Assembly: GCA_002342415.1 (NCBI GenBank)
Contig: DDPY01000002.1
Location: 1-45,653, forward strand
Reading direction: 5' to 3'
Length of the DNA: 45,653 nucleotides
Origin: Prevotella sp. UBA2456
Lineage (GTDB): Bacteria; Bacteroidota; Bacteroidia; Bacteroidales; Bacteroidaceae
Positions 1 through 7,919 of this stretch are shown here, piece by piece. The position numbers and the translations under genes are program-made. Numbering within the stretch: the stretch's first letter is position 1; each line of letters starts with the position of its first letter. Under the pieces are notes generated by a model. The model was not told the DNA's origin. It saw only the letters and a list, made by a program, of their open reading frames with translations, and searched no databases.

Positions 1-1104
1 CCTTCTACCCCCGCCGTACCTTTTACAGCATGTGGCGGCTCCGCCGCCACCACAGCCGCCATCACCGTCATCGCCACCGACACCCGCTCCATGACCGAGG
101 CTGAAGCCATTGCAGAGACCCGCCGTATCGCCTCCTCGTTTCTCCTTCCTCCCTCCTCCCCCCTCATTTTCAAGAAGACCGATTCCGCCCTGCGAGGCCA
201 TGTAGTTGCAGAGCTCACTGCCCTCATGGAGGCCATGGGCTATCGGCGAGCCGTCTACTGCCCGGCCAATCCTTCGAAAGGCCGTACCATCCGTGCCGGC
301 ATCTACTATATTGACAAAGTGCCTATCGACAAGACCGACTTCTCGTTCGACCCCGAGTTTCCAGCCACCACCTCCGTACTGAAGAAGCGCTTCCCCGATG
401 CCACAGCCAAGAGAATCATCATGCCCGATGCCAAGAATCCGGATGACATGTTCTACATCGTCAGGCTTTACAATGACGGGAAGACACTCTTTGCCGGAGC
501 AGCAGACCTGTTTGCCGAATACCTGAACCAGAGCACCTCTGGAGTCCAAGCCGAGCGGACTGAGAGTCCGAGCCGGACGAACTGGGAGTCCGAGCCAGTC
601 GGACTCCATGAGAGCACCCTTGTCCTCTGTGGCTCCACCCAGAGCAAGCCACCGCAGCAGGGCATCCCCGTTGCTCCGATGCCGCTTACCGTCTACGATG
701 GTTCCGATGACCTGACCACATGGAATACGGAAGCCTATAGCCTGCAACACAGCCTCATCCTCACCATCCCCCACACCCACCGCACGGGCAAGGAGGTGGC
801 AGTCCATTTGCGAACAGTGATGTCACAGAAAGTTAAACAGTTGGTAGGCGAGCACCGTCCCAACCACCTGATCATCGAAGGAGGAGCCACTGCATGGGCA
901 ACGCTCCAAGCCTTAGGTTGGACACAGTTCCGGATAGAACGACAGATAGCCCCTGGTGTGGTGCAGATGCGGGCAGACAGCGGAACCCTGGTAACTCTCA
1001 AGCCAGGCAGTTATCCTTGGGGCGGACTTTTTCTGCCCGCTACCCAACAAGGGGGACAACAATCTCTATCAGAGGGCAAAATGATAGCCCAAGGTAATCC
1101 ATAG
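1..1104 (+). CDS. Four-carbon acid-sugar kinase (DUF1537 / OtnK-like), 5'-truncated by window edge
   Basis: The reading frame is open from base 1, so the start lies outside the window; 367 residues are visible. Near the start the frame encodes ATDTRSM, the acid-sugar-binding style motif of the family, then KKTDSALRGHV, the family hallmark. The C-terminal part has GGATAWATLQALGW and ends PGSYPWGG, as in the nucleotide-binding half of DUF1537 kinases. Characterised relatives phosphorylate D-threonate, D-erythronate or 3-oxo-tetronate with ATP in the cytosol; the substrate here cannot be read from sequence. The linker between the two halves holds an in-frame Ser/Glu-rich insertion containing a DNA hairpin (585-607). 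The last 36 bases overlap the convergent outer-membrane protein gene. The family call is solid; the substrate is unknown. Confidence 0.85.
   Translation, partial: PSTPAVPFTACGGSAATTAAITVIATDTRSMTEAEAIAETRRIASSFLLPPSSPLIFKKTDSALRGHVVAELTALMEAMGYRRAVYCPANPSKGRTIRAGIYYIDKVPIDKTDFSFDPEFPATTSVLKKRFPDATAKRIIMPDAKNPDDMFYIVRLYNDGKTLFAGAADLFAEYLNQSTSGVQAERTESPSRTNWESEPVGLHESTLVLCGSTQSKPPQQGIPVAPMPLTVYDGSDDLTTWNTEAYSLQHSLILTIPHTHRTGKEVAVHLRTVMSQKVKQLVGEHRPNHLIIEGGATAWATLQALGWTQFRIERQIAPGVVQMRADSGTLVTLKPGSYPWGGLFLPATQQGGQQSLSEGKMIAQGNP
585..607. repeat. Perfect 9-bp inverted repeat inside a coding region
   Basis: GGAGTCCGA (585-593) and TCGGACTCC (599-607) flank a 5-base loop. A partial direct copy (GAGTCCGAGCC) lies just upstream, near 564-574. 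The segment encodes the low-complexity linker between the two lobes of the acid-sugar kinase, so it looks like a small palindromic element tolerated in frame. Confidence 0.6.
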
Positions 1105-1704
1105 CGACCCCGTGCGCCAACTCTTATCAATCATAGAGACATTACACAGGTTGGCCACACCGATGTTATAGCGCACATCGGCAGTGAAGTTCCTGTAGCT
1201 ATAGGAGATACCAGCAGGGATAGAGACATTCATACGGTGATAGTTGCCTGTGACGGTGTTCGTCTCATTGCCGGCATACTGCTTGGCTCCCACCAGATAG
1301 CCTAATTGCACACCCGCCTTCAGGGCCAGTCCGGGCAACAGTTTAGGCTCGATATAGAAGTGCAGCAGGATGGGAACACTCACAAAATGCAGCGACTGCG
1401 ACAGCTCGCCTACCTCCGGCAACTTGCCATAGGTATAACCCTCGTTCGAGTAGAACACACCTGCCGAGACTGCCACCTGTGTCCATGCCTGATACTCCAC
1501 ATCGGCACCCGCCGTCATGGCCCACTTATACTTTACCTTCTGCGATGCCTGACTGTTCAAGTTCTCGTAGATCACATCCTGCTCCGACAGTTTTGACATG
1601 TTCACACCCACGCGAGGAGTCAGCGTCCATGAGCCGACAGCTCCCTGGGCCCTGACACCACACACTACAGCCATCAAGGCAACCATCATGATTAGTCTCT
1701 TCAT
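1069..1704 (-). CDS. Small outer-membrane beta-barrel protein (PorT/OmpW-like size)
   Basis: The 211-residue protein starts MKRLIMMVALMAVVCGVRAQ, a Sec signal peptide with a likely cut after RAQ. The mature part has alternating aromatic and hydrophobic strands (LTPRVGVNMSKL, VEYQAWTQVAVSAGVFYSNEG, LALKAGVQLGYLVGA, FTADVRYNIGVANL) and ends LWITLGYHFAL, an amphipathic last strand typical of the Bacteroidetes 'outer membrane protein beta-barrel domain' families. It probably forms an 8-strand barrel in the outer membrane; no enzymatic function is visible. It lies 47 bp downstream of the sugar kinase gene on the same strand with no recognisable promoter between, so co-transcription is likely. Its 3' end overlaps the convergent kinase gene by 36 bp. 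Confidence 0.75.
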   Translation of the reverse strand: MKRLIMMVALMAVVCGVRAQGAVGSWTLTPRVGVNMSKLSEQDVIYENLNSQASQKVKYKWAMTAGADVEYQAWTQVAVSAGVFYSNEGYTYGKLPEVGELSQSLHFVSVPILLHFYIEPKLLPGLALKAGVQLGYLVGAKQYAGNETNTVTGNYHRMNVSIPAGISYSYRNFTADVRYNIGVANLCNVSMIDKSWRTGSLWITLGYHFAL

Positions 1705-1751
1705 ACGTTTTTCTTTTATTTTTAGAAACGCTTCTGCCTGCCTTTTATTGC

Positions 1752-2810
1752 CTACTCAATGGTTTTATAGAGCGTCGAGGCATTGTAGCGGTGCTGCAGC
1801 ACATCGAGAATCTCCCCCTCGGTAGACAGGTTAAAGTCGCCGGGGATGGTATTCTTCAGCGAGGCAGCAGCCAACGAGTATTCCAACTGCCTCTGCCTGT
1901 CATCAGGGAACAGGCTGATGGCATGCAGGAAACCACCCATGAAGGCATCGCCCACGCCTACGGGGTCTACCACATCTGGAATGTCGACAATCGGTGCCTC
2001 CAAGAGCTGGCCGTCGGTCCATAGCAGAGCCGTCAGGGTATGGTGCTGTGAGTCCACGATGTTGCGCATGCCCATAAGCCACTGCTTGCAGCGGGGATAG
2101 TCGCGATGCAGTTCTTCAAACCACTCGCGATACTCCGGTATCTGCATCTTGAAGTTCGAGTCGGTGGCAGTGAACGGGGGCTGGGGATGCTCCGAAATCC
2201 ATTCGAACTCGATGGCATCACCAAACATCATGTCACAGCGCGACAGCATGCGGCGGAGCGTGGCTCGCGGGTCAGCACCATACCGCCATAGGTTCTTGCG
2301 GTAGTTGATGTCGAAGCTGATGGTGATACCCATCTCCTCCGCAATGTCCAATGCCTCGAAGGTAGCATCGGCAGCCTGTTGGGAGATGGCCGCCGTGATG
2401 CCCGACACCTGGAAGATGTCGGCCCCTTTCAGTATCTCGCGCCAGGGTATCATGCCCGGCTCCAGCTCATAGTAGGCCGAGCCCTGGCGGTCGTACACCA
2501 CCTTGGCAGCCCGCATGCCGGCAGCAGGCTCGAAGTAGTAGGTGCCGATGCGCTGTCCGCCCCATATCACCTGACTCACGTCGACACCTAACTGTGCCAA
2601 GTTCTGAGCCCCGGCATGCCCTACGGGCGTGTCGGGCAGACGGGTGATATAGGTCACGTCCTCGTCCTGGGCAGCCAACGAAACAGCTACATTAGCTTCG
2701 CTGCCGCCATACTTGCTGGTAAACATGTCGCCCTGCGTCAATCGCAGATGGCCTGGTTTTGAAAATCGGAGCAACAATTCTCCGAAGGTTACAATCTTTT
2801 GCCTTTTCAT
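1752..2810 (-). CDS. kdgK: PfkB-family sugar kinase, 2-keto-3-deoxygluconate kinase-like
   Basis: A start at 2810 gives a 351-aa protein beginning MKRQKIVTFGELLLRFS, the usual PfkB N-terminus; a longer frame upstream adds 17 unlikely residues that read the AGTTGAC repeat. Visible motifs are YGGSEANVAVSLA (substrate-side glycines) and VVDPVGVGDAFMGGFL, which holds the catalytic base Asp288. The GVGD variant and a length near 350 fit KDG kinases better than fructokinases (about 300 aa). The expected reaction is ATP plus KDG to KDPG in the cytosol, in hexuronate catabolism. The gene follows RNase R by 61 bp on the same strand. Substrate assignment is from family resemblance only. Confidence 0.78.
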   Translation of the reverse strand: MKRQKIVTFGELLLRFSKPGHLRLTQGDMFTSKYGGSEANVAVSLAAQDEDVTYITRLPDTPVGHAGAQNLAQLGVDVSQVIWGGQRIGTYYFEPAAGMRAAKVVYDRQGSAYYELEPGMIPWREILKGADIFQVSGITAAISQQAADATFEALDIAEEMGITISFDINYRKNLWRYGADPRATLRRMLSRCDMMFGDAIEFEWISEHPQPPFTATDSNFKMQIPEYREWFEELHRDYPRCKQWLMGMRNIVDSQHHTLTALLWTDGQLLEAPIVDIPDVVDPVGVGDAFMGGFLHAISLFPDDRQRQLEYSLAAASLKNTIPGDFNLSTEGEILDVLQHRYNASTLYKTIE

Positions 2811-2845
2811 ATTCAGTTCTTGTGTATAATATTCAATGCTTTGAT

Positions 2846-2859
2846 AGTTGACAGTTGAC
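2846..2859. repeat. AGTTGAC heptad, two copies
   Basis: Two perfect tandem AGTTGAC units, followed by a doubled ATGTTCA, fill the gap between the kinase and RNase R genes. The same heptad recurs at 14408, 16191, 26196 and 45050 in this window. Confidence 0.7.
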
Positions 2860-2871
2860 AATGTTCAATGT

Positions 2872-5028
2872 TCAATCCGCCAACGCGAAGTCGAGCTGCC
2901 GCTTCTCCATGTTGGCACGAGCCACCTTGATACGGATGGGGTCGCCCAACTGGTACTTATGATGATGGCGGCGACCCACCAGACAGTAGTTCTTCTCATC
3001 GAAGTCGTAGTAGTCGTCATCCAGGTCGCGCATGGGCACCATACCCTCGCAGTGGTTCTCGTCTATCTCGCAGTAGATGCCATACGACTGGATGCCCGAG
3101 ATATGGGCATCGTACTCCTCGCCCACCTTGTCAATCATGAACTCTACCATCTTGTACTTGATGGAGTCGCGCTCTGCCTGCTGGGCCACCTGCTCCATGT
3201 CTGAGCAGTGCTCGCACAGTTCCTCATACTTCTCCTGGTTGGCACTCCGCGCTCCGTCCTGATACTTGGTCAGCAGCCGGTGTACCATCGTGTCGGGATA
3301 GCGGCGGATGGGCGAGGTGAAGTGGGTGTAGTAGTCGAAGGCCAGTCCATAGTGCCCGATATTGTGTGTCGAATACTTGGCCTTCATCATGGCTCGCAGG
3401 GCCACCGTCTCGATGAGTTTCTGCTCGCGCTTGCCCTGACAGCTGTCCATCAGCGCATTGAGCGACTTCGAGATGGCACCCTTCGTACCGGCCGTCTTCA
3501 GCTTATAGCCGAACTTTACCACAAACTCGCGCAGCGTCTCCAGCTTGGTGGGGTCTGGCTGGTCGTGTACACGGTAAGGCAGTGTCTTGGCTTTGGTACC
3601 TTTTTTCACCTTACCAATGCTCTCGGCCACCGTGCGGTTAGCCAGCAGCATGAACTCCTCGATGAGCTGGGTGGCATCGTTCGACCGTTTGAAGTAGGCG
3701 CGGGTGGGCTTGCCGTCGGCATCAATGTCGAAGTGCAGCTCCTCGCGGTCGAACTTCACCGCACCGCCCTTGAATCTCCGTTCGCGCAGGTGCTTGGCCA
3801 GCCGGTCCAGTGTGCGCAGCTCCTCGGCATAGTCACCGTCTTTTCCTGTCAGTATCTCCTGCACCTCCTCATACGCGTACCTTCTATTACTCTTGATGAC
3901 GGTATGCGCAATATGGTAGTCCTTCACATTGGCCTCGTTGTCTAAGGTGAAGATGACACTGTAGCACAGCTTCTCCTCATCGGGCCGCAGGGAGCAGATG
4001 AAGTTGCAGAGCCTCTCGGGCAGCATCGGGATGGTGCGGTCTACCAGATAGACACTGGTGGCCCGCTTCACCGCCTCCTTATCTATCACGGAGCCTTCTT
4101 TCACATAGTGGCTCACATCGGCAATATGCACGCCCACCTCATATAATTTACTATTTTGCGATTTACCATTCACGATTGGGCGGATGCTCAATGCGTCATC
4201 AAAGTCTTTCGCATCCTTGGGGTCGATGGTGCAGGTAAACACCTCGCGGAAGTCCTCGCGGCGGGCTATCTCCTGCGGAGTGATGCCCGGGTCTATCTTC
4301 TCGGCAGCCTCCTCCACATGCTTCGGATACTTGTAGGGCAGTCCGTATTGAGCCAGGATGGCATGCATCTCCACATTGTTGTCGCCCTCCTTGCCCAAGA
4401 TGTCTATCACCTCGCCCACGATATTCTTCGAGTCCTTCGACGGCCACTGCGTGATGCGCACCACCGCCTTCTCGCCGTCCTTGCCGCCCTTCAGTTTCTT
4501 CTTGGGTATCAGGATGTCGTGTACAAAGATGTTACCCTCGGTCACCAGGAAGGCAAAGTCCTTCTCCACCTTCAGCTTACCTACGGCCTGGTCTACCTTG
4601 TGCGACAGAATCTCCACCACCATCGCCTCCTTGATATGCCGCTCGCGGCGGGCCATCATGGCCACCCGCACACGGTCGCCGTTCATGGCAAACAGCGAGT
4701 TGCGCTCCGAAACGAAGATAGGCTTGCCGCCGTCATCAGGCTGGAACGAGTTCTTGCCGTTGGCCTTGCGGATAAACGTACCCTCCTGCACCTGATTCTT
4801 CAGGTTCAGCCGGTACGAGTTCTCTGAGGTCTTGGTCAGGTAGTCGTCCCATGCCATCTCGTCCATCGTCTCCACCGCCAGCATCTTGGCTGGATGCGTC
4901 GACAACTTCAGGCTCTTGAATATATCCTTGAACGAGAAGGTCTCGTTCGGACTCCGCTGGAACAGGTTCTGCAACATCTCCACCAGCGACTTCTTGCTCA
5001 GTCGTTTTCCACTCTTATGTTTGCTCAT
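2872..5028 (-). CDS. rnr: Ribonuclease R (RNase II/RNB family 3'-5' exoribonuclease)
   Basis: The 718-aa protein has the full RNase R plan: an N-terminal winged-helix region (about 10-75), cold-shock OB domains (about 80-215), a central RNB catalytic domain (about 260-590) and a C-terminal S1 domain (about 635-715). The catalytic Asp cluster is seen in DPKDAKDFDDA (Asp269, Asp275, Asp277, Asp278), and YCHFTSPIRRYPD-type sequence (YTHFTSPIRRYPDTMVHRLL) marks the RNB core. It degrades structured RNA processively in the cytosol. The basic N-terminus (MSKHKSGKRLSKKS) is normal for the family. A consensus promoter lies just upstream on the minus strand. The downstream kinase and barrel genes may be co-transcribed. 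Confidence 0.96.
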   Translation of the reverse strand: MSKHKSGKRLSKKSLVEMLQNLFQRSPNETFSFKDIFKSLKLSTHPAKMLAVETMDEMAWDDYLTKTSENSYRLNLKNQVQEGTFIRKANGKNSFQPDDGGKPIFVSERNSLFAMNGDRVRVAMMARRERHIKEAMVVEILSHKVDQAVGKLKVEKDFAFLVTEGNIFVHDILIPKKKLKGGKDGEKAVVRITQWPSKDSKNIVGEVIDILGKEGDNNVEMHAILAQYGLPYKYPKHVEEAAEKIDPGITPQEIARREDFREVFTCTIDPKDAKDFDDALSIRPIVNGKSQNSKLYEVGVHIADVSHYVKEGSVIDKEAVKRATSVYLVDRTIPMLPERLCNFICSLRPDEEKLCYSVIFTLDNEANVKDYHIAHTVIKSNRRYAYEEVQEILTGKDGDYAEELRTLDRLAKHLRERRFKGGAVKFDREELHFDIDADGKPTRAYFKRSNDATQLIEEFMLLANRTVAESIGKVKKGTKAKTLPYRVHDQPDPTKLETLREFVVKFGYKLKTAGTKGAISKSLNALMDSCQGKREQKLIETVALRAMMKAKYSTHNIGHYGLAFDYYTHFTSPIRRYPDTMVHRLLTKYQDGARSANQEKYEELCEHCSDMEQVAQQAERDSIKYKMVEFMIDKVGEEYDAHISGIQSYGIYCEIDENHCEGMVPMRDLDDDYYDFDEKNYCLVGRRHHHKYQLGDPIRIKVARANMEKRQLDFALAD

Positions 5029-5054
5029 AACCTCTTGTTTTTAGATTTCTACCG

Positions 5055-5085
5055 CAAAAGTACAAAAAAGTGAGCGAAATACAAA
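5055..5085 (-). promoter_or_regulatory. Bacteroidetes promoter for rnr
   Basis: On the minus strand the -7 box TACTTTTG (5062-5055) is preceded by TTTG (5085-5082) with a 19-bp spacer. This matches the Bacteroidetes TTTG-N19-21-TAnnTTTG consensus and sits about 27 bp before the rnr start. Confidence 0.75.
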
Positions 5086-5189
5086 AAGAAAAGACATTTT
5101 TCTTCTTTTTAAAGATTCTCCATATTACGATTTTTTTCGTTACGATTTTTTTCGTAGTCGTTGCAAAGATACGACTTAAAATGGGGCCA

Positions 5190-5410
5190 CCACTCCCCCC
5201 AATCGGCTGCAAAGCCTTTGTACAAAGGAGATTAGGAGGGGTGAGTGTTTGGCAAACACTACACCAACACTACACCAACACTACACCCAACACTCTCACT
5301 TGTATTGGGGGGGAGTGTTGGGGGGAGTGCTGGGGGAGTGTTGGGCAAACACCCACCCCAGCACTTTTCCTTTATAGAAAGGGTGTCCAGCCAAATTGGG
5401 GGGAGTGTCC
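5190..5410. repeat. Non-coding repeat region: 11-bp tandem repeats and G-rich array
   Basis: The gap from 5029 to 5647 has no convincing gene. AACACTACACC is repeated three times without spacing (5255-5287). Opposite in sense, a G-rich array follows with GGGGGAGTGTT-type units (5307-5345). Further single units appear as CACTCCCCCC (5191-5200) and GGGGGGAGTG (5398-5407). GTGTTTGGCAAACAC, a palindrome, lies at 5246-5260. The C-type and G-type units are related by inversion (AACACT against AGTGTT). Confidence 0.75.
5307..5345 (+). other. Putative G-quadruplex motif
   Basis: Four G-runs of 7, 6, 5 and 3 bases (5307-5313, 5320-5325, 5332-5336, 5343-5345) are separated by three loops of exactly six bases (AGTGTT, AGTGCT, AGTGTT). 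This satisfies the usual G3+N1-7 quadruplex rule on the plus strand. Folding in the cell is inferred, not shown. Confidence 0.7.
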
Positions 5411-5548
5411 GTAATTTCGTTGGCAACGATCCGTAACTTCACTGGAGGCGAGATGGCATTCCTCTCAGGCCAGGCAGCATTCTCTCTTAGCCCTGCCAAC
5501 AGGTCGGCTCCTCATTCTGTTATTTACGATATATTTTTCCCTTTTTTC

Positions 5549-5579
5549 TTTGCATATTGGAAAAATTTAGTTATCTTTG
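5549..5579 (+). promoter_or_regulatory. Bacteroidetes promoter for the redox/MATE operon
   Basis: TTTG (5549-5552), a 19-bp spacer and TATCTTTG (5572-5579) give a perfect consensus promoter. The leader to the first start codon at 5648 is about 60 nt. Confidence 0.8.
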
Positions 5580-5647
5580 CAACTAGTTATAACTATTCAT
5601 GCGCATTATTGCGATATAGATGTCAGTGCAACAGAAACTAAAAACTT

Positions 5648-6616
5648 ATGATTATAAACGGTTTATGTGTTGATTATGGAAGCCGCTTCTGCCCGTGTAT
5701 ATTGGCAGAGACGGGTGGCTGCGTGGTTTGCAGTCAGGTCAATGGCAAGGATTTTTGCGACTGCAAGGCCAGCGGTGGTGTCTGCATCAAGCAGGAACTG
5801 CTCAGAAATGGCGGTAAGGCGAAGCCTGGCCGGATGACATACGAGGGCGAGGTAATGTCTGTGATTCACCACGACGGCTTGGTGTTCTTCCGGGTGAAGG
5901 TACCTTTGTCTCTGGAGCAAGATGTGAAACGTCCTGGCGGCTTTGTATTTATACGCCGTAAAGATGCGGCCTCGTGGTACGATGTGCCCATCTCCGTACA
6001 ATATGAGGAGATGATGGTGGGCAGCATTGGAATGACGGTTCTGTTGCGTGGTGTCAAGACGCTCCAGTTTAAGGATTTGTCCGAGGGAGACACGCTCCTG
6101 ATACGCGGTCCGTTCAACAACGGCTTGTTAGGATTGCAACATCTGGAAATGCAACAGTCGGGTCGCTGCCTGATACTGACCAAGGGGATTGGCCTGCTGC
6201 CATCGGTCTCCACCGTCAGGTATCTGCAGGCAAAGCACAACGAAACGGAGCTGTATGTGGACGAAGGAAATTTCTCTCCCTCCATTCTGAAGTTCAACCT
6301 CGACCTGTTTGACCTTCCATACCAGCACTTGACCCTGCTTGATGCCGACGGCGACCTTACCACAGAAGTCAAGCACCTCATCAGGCGATTCGTGGCCGAT
6401 GGCGGTAACCTGATTCATGTCGGTGCCTCGGAATATGTGATACACGAGGTGGCCGCCTACCTGTCTTATATCGGCGAGCATCAAGTGAAGCTCTCTGCCT
6501 GCAACAATGCCAGGATGTGTTGCGGCGAAGGTGTGTGCGGTGCATGCACGGAAGTGACTGCCGACCAACGGGTCATTCATCATTGTAAAGAACAAGTAAA
6601 CGCAAAAAGAATCTAA
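5648..6616 (+). CDS. PyrK/sulfide dehydrogenase-like FAD-NAD(P)-[2Fe-2S] electron-transfer protein
   Basis: The 322-aa protein resembles the electron-transfer subunit of dihydroorotate dehydrogenase B and related ferredoxin-NADP reductase proteins. A ferredoxin-reductase-type FAD barrel spans about 65-160 (YEGEVMSV, GDTLLIRGPF) and an NAD-binding fold follows (about 165-275, TKGIGLLPSVS). The C-terminus carries CNNARMCCGEGVCGACT and a final HHC (Cys285, 291, 292, 297, 300, 313), matching the PyrK [2Fe-2S] ligand pattern. Unusually, the first 46 residues hold eight cysteines (7, 15, 17, 25, 28, 37, 39, 46), which could bind a further Fe-S cluster. No pyrD is adjacent. The next gene, 10 bp downstream, is an FAD oxidoreductase, so the two probably form a flavin-based redox complex of unknown substrate. 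Confidence 0.75.
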   Translation: MIINGLCVDYGSRFCPCILAETGGCVVCSQVNGKDFCDCKASGGVCIKQELLRNGGKAKPGRMTYEGEVMSVIHHDGLVFFRVKVPLSLEQDVKRPGGFVFIRRKDAASWYDVPISVQYEEMMVGSIGMTVLLRGVKTLQFKDLSEGDTLLIRGPFNNGLLGLQHLEMQQSGRCLILTKGIGLLPSVSTVRYLQAKHNETELYVDEGNFSPSILKFNLDLFDLPYQHLTLLDADGDLTTEVKHLIRRFVADGGNLIHVGASEYVIHEVAAYLSYIGEHQVKLSACNNARMCCGEGVCGACTEVTADQRVIHHCKEQVNAKRI

Positions 6617-6626
6617 TCATCACATT

Positions 6627-7904
6627 ATGAGAGTTATTATCATAGGAGGCGGATGGGCTGGTACAGCAGCCGCCATAGCTGCAAGAAAAGCTGGTGCTGA
6701 GGTTTGTCTGACAGAGAAGACGGACATGTTGTTAGGATGCGGTAATGCAGGTGGAATCATGCGCAACAACGGGCGTTTCACGGCTGCCGAGGAGATGATT
6801 GCGCTGGGAGGCGGCGAGCTGTTCCAGCTGATAGACCGCATTGCACTGCACCGCAATGTAGAATTCCCTGGTCATCATCACGCCACACTCTATCCCGTCA
6901 ATACCATCGAGGCACATGTCCGCCGGTTGCTGTTGGAAATGGGCATCGAGGTACACTGTTCTACACACATCGCCGATGTGAAGTGTGAAGACAAGCGGGT
7001 GGAAGCCGTCTTTTCCGACTCTGGCGACTGCTATGAGGGGGATGTCTTCATAGAGACCACAGGCAGTGCAGGCCCGATGGGCAACTGTATGAAATATGGC
7101 AACGGCTGCTGTATGTGTGTGCTGCGCTGTCCTGCCTTCGGCCCGCGTATCAGCATCAGTATGCGATGTGGCGTGCAGGACTATCAGGGCGAACGCCAGC
7201 CCGACATATTCGGTGTCTTCTCAGGCTCGTGCAAGGTGTCTAAGGAGAGCCTGTCGGAAGCATTGCAGCAAGAGTTGAACAGCAAAGGCGTAGCCATAAT
7301 ACCGCTGCCTAAAGAGGAGGTCAACTACGATAAGCTCAAGATGAAGGCATGCAAGCAATATGCCATCAAGGATTTCTCGGAGAACATGATCCTGCTCGAC
7401 ACCGGCGATGCTAAACTGATGACAAGTTACTATCCCATCGAGAAGCTGAGACGGCTGCCCGGCATGGAAAATGCCCGCTACGTGGATCCGTGTGCAGGCA
7501 GCAAGGGCAACTCCATACGCTACCTCTCAGTAGCCTACCGCTCCAATGCCATGACTGTCGACGGCATCAGCAACCTGCTTTGTGCAGGTGAGAAAAGCGG
7601 TTTGTTCATAGGCCATACGGAGGCTATCACCACTGGTACGCTGGCTGGTGCCAATGCCGCGCGACTGGCTGCTGAGAAGCCATTGCTGACACTGCCGCAG
7701 ACACTGGCCGTAGGCGACATCATTGCAGCTGCCAACAGTGCCATCAAGGACAGGCACGACACCATGGAGCGCTTTACCTTCTCAGGCGGCAACTACTTTA
7801 AGCGCATGCAGGAGAAAGAACTATACACCACCGATATTGATGCCATCAGACAGCGTGTGGAGCAGGCCGGACTATTGGGCGTGTATAATGAACAGATAGT
7901 CTAA
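6627..7904 (+). CDS. FAD-dependent oxidoreductase with internal cysteine cluster
   Basis: The 425-aa protein begins MRVIIIGGGWAGTAAAIAARKAG, a GxGxxG Rossmann FAD-binding motif in the GidA/succinate-dehydrogenase-flavoprotein style, and has a second FAD motif near the C-terminus (LLCAGEKSGLFIGHTEAI). A cysteine group at 154-168 (NC, CCMCVLRC; Cys154, 161, 162, 164, 168) suggests an Fe-S cluster or redox-active thiols. No membrane segments are seen. It lies 10 bp after the PyrK-like gene and 15 bp before the MATE gene, so all three are likely one operon from the promoter at 5549. The PyrK-like partner would pass electrons between NAD(P)H and this flavoprotein. The substrate is not recognisable. 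Confidence 0.75.
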   Translation: MRVIIIGGGWAGTAAAIAARKAGAEVCLTEKTDMLLGCGNAGGIMRNNGRFTAAEEMIALGGGELFQLIDRIALHRNVEFPGHHHATLYPVNTIEAHVRRLLLEMGIEVHCSTHIADVKCEDKRVEAVFSDSGDCYEGDVFIETTGSAGPMGNCMKYGNGCCMCVLRCPAFGPRISISMRCGVQDYQGERQPDIFGVFSGSCKVSKESLSEALQQELNSKGVAIIPLPKEEVNYDKLKMKACKQYAIKDFSENMILLDTGDAKLMTSYYPIEKLRRLPGMENARYVDPCAGSKGNSIRYLSVAYRSNAMTVDGISNLLCAGEKSGLFIGHTEAITTGTLAGANAARLAAEKPLLTLPQTLAVGDIIAAANSAIKDRHDTMERFTFSGGNYFKRMQEKELYTTDIDAIRQRVEQAGLLGVYNEQIV

Positions 7905-7919
7905 GGTGCAGAAAACAGA

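Noticed and set aside
5255..5287. Possible CRISPR array
   Set aside because: Units are only 11 bp and directly adjacent without unique spacers; no cas genes are present.
5070..5641. Several 60-115-codon open frames in the repeat region
   Set aside because: They read through tandem repeats and a G-rich array, overlap one another in different frames and resemble no protein family.
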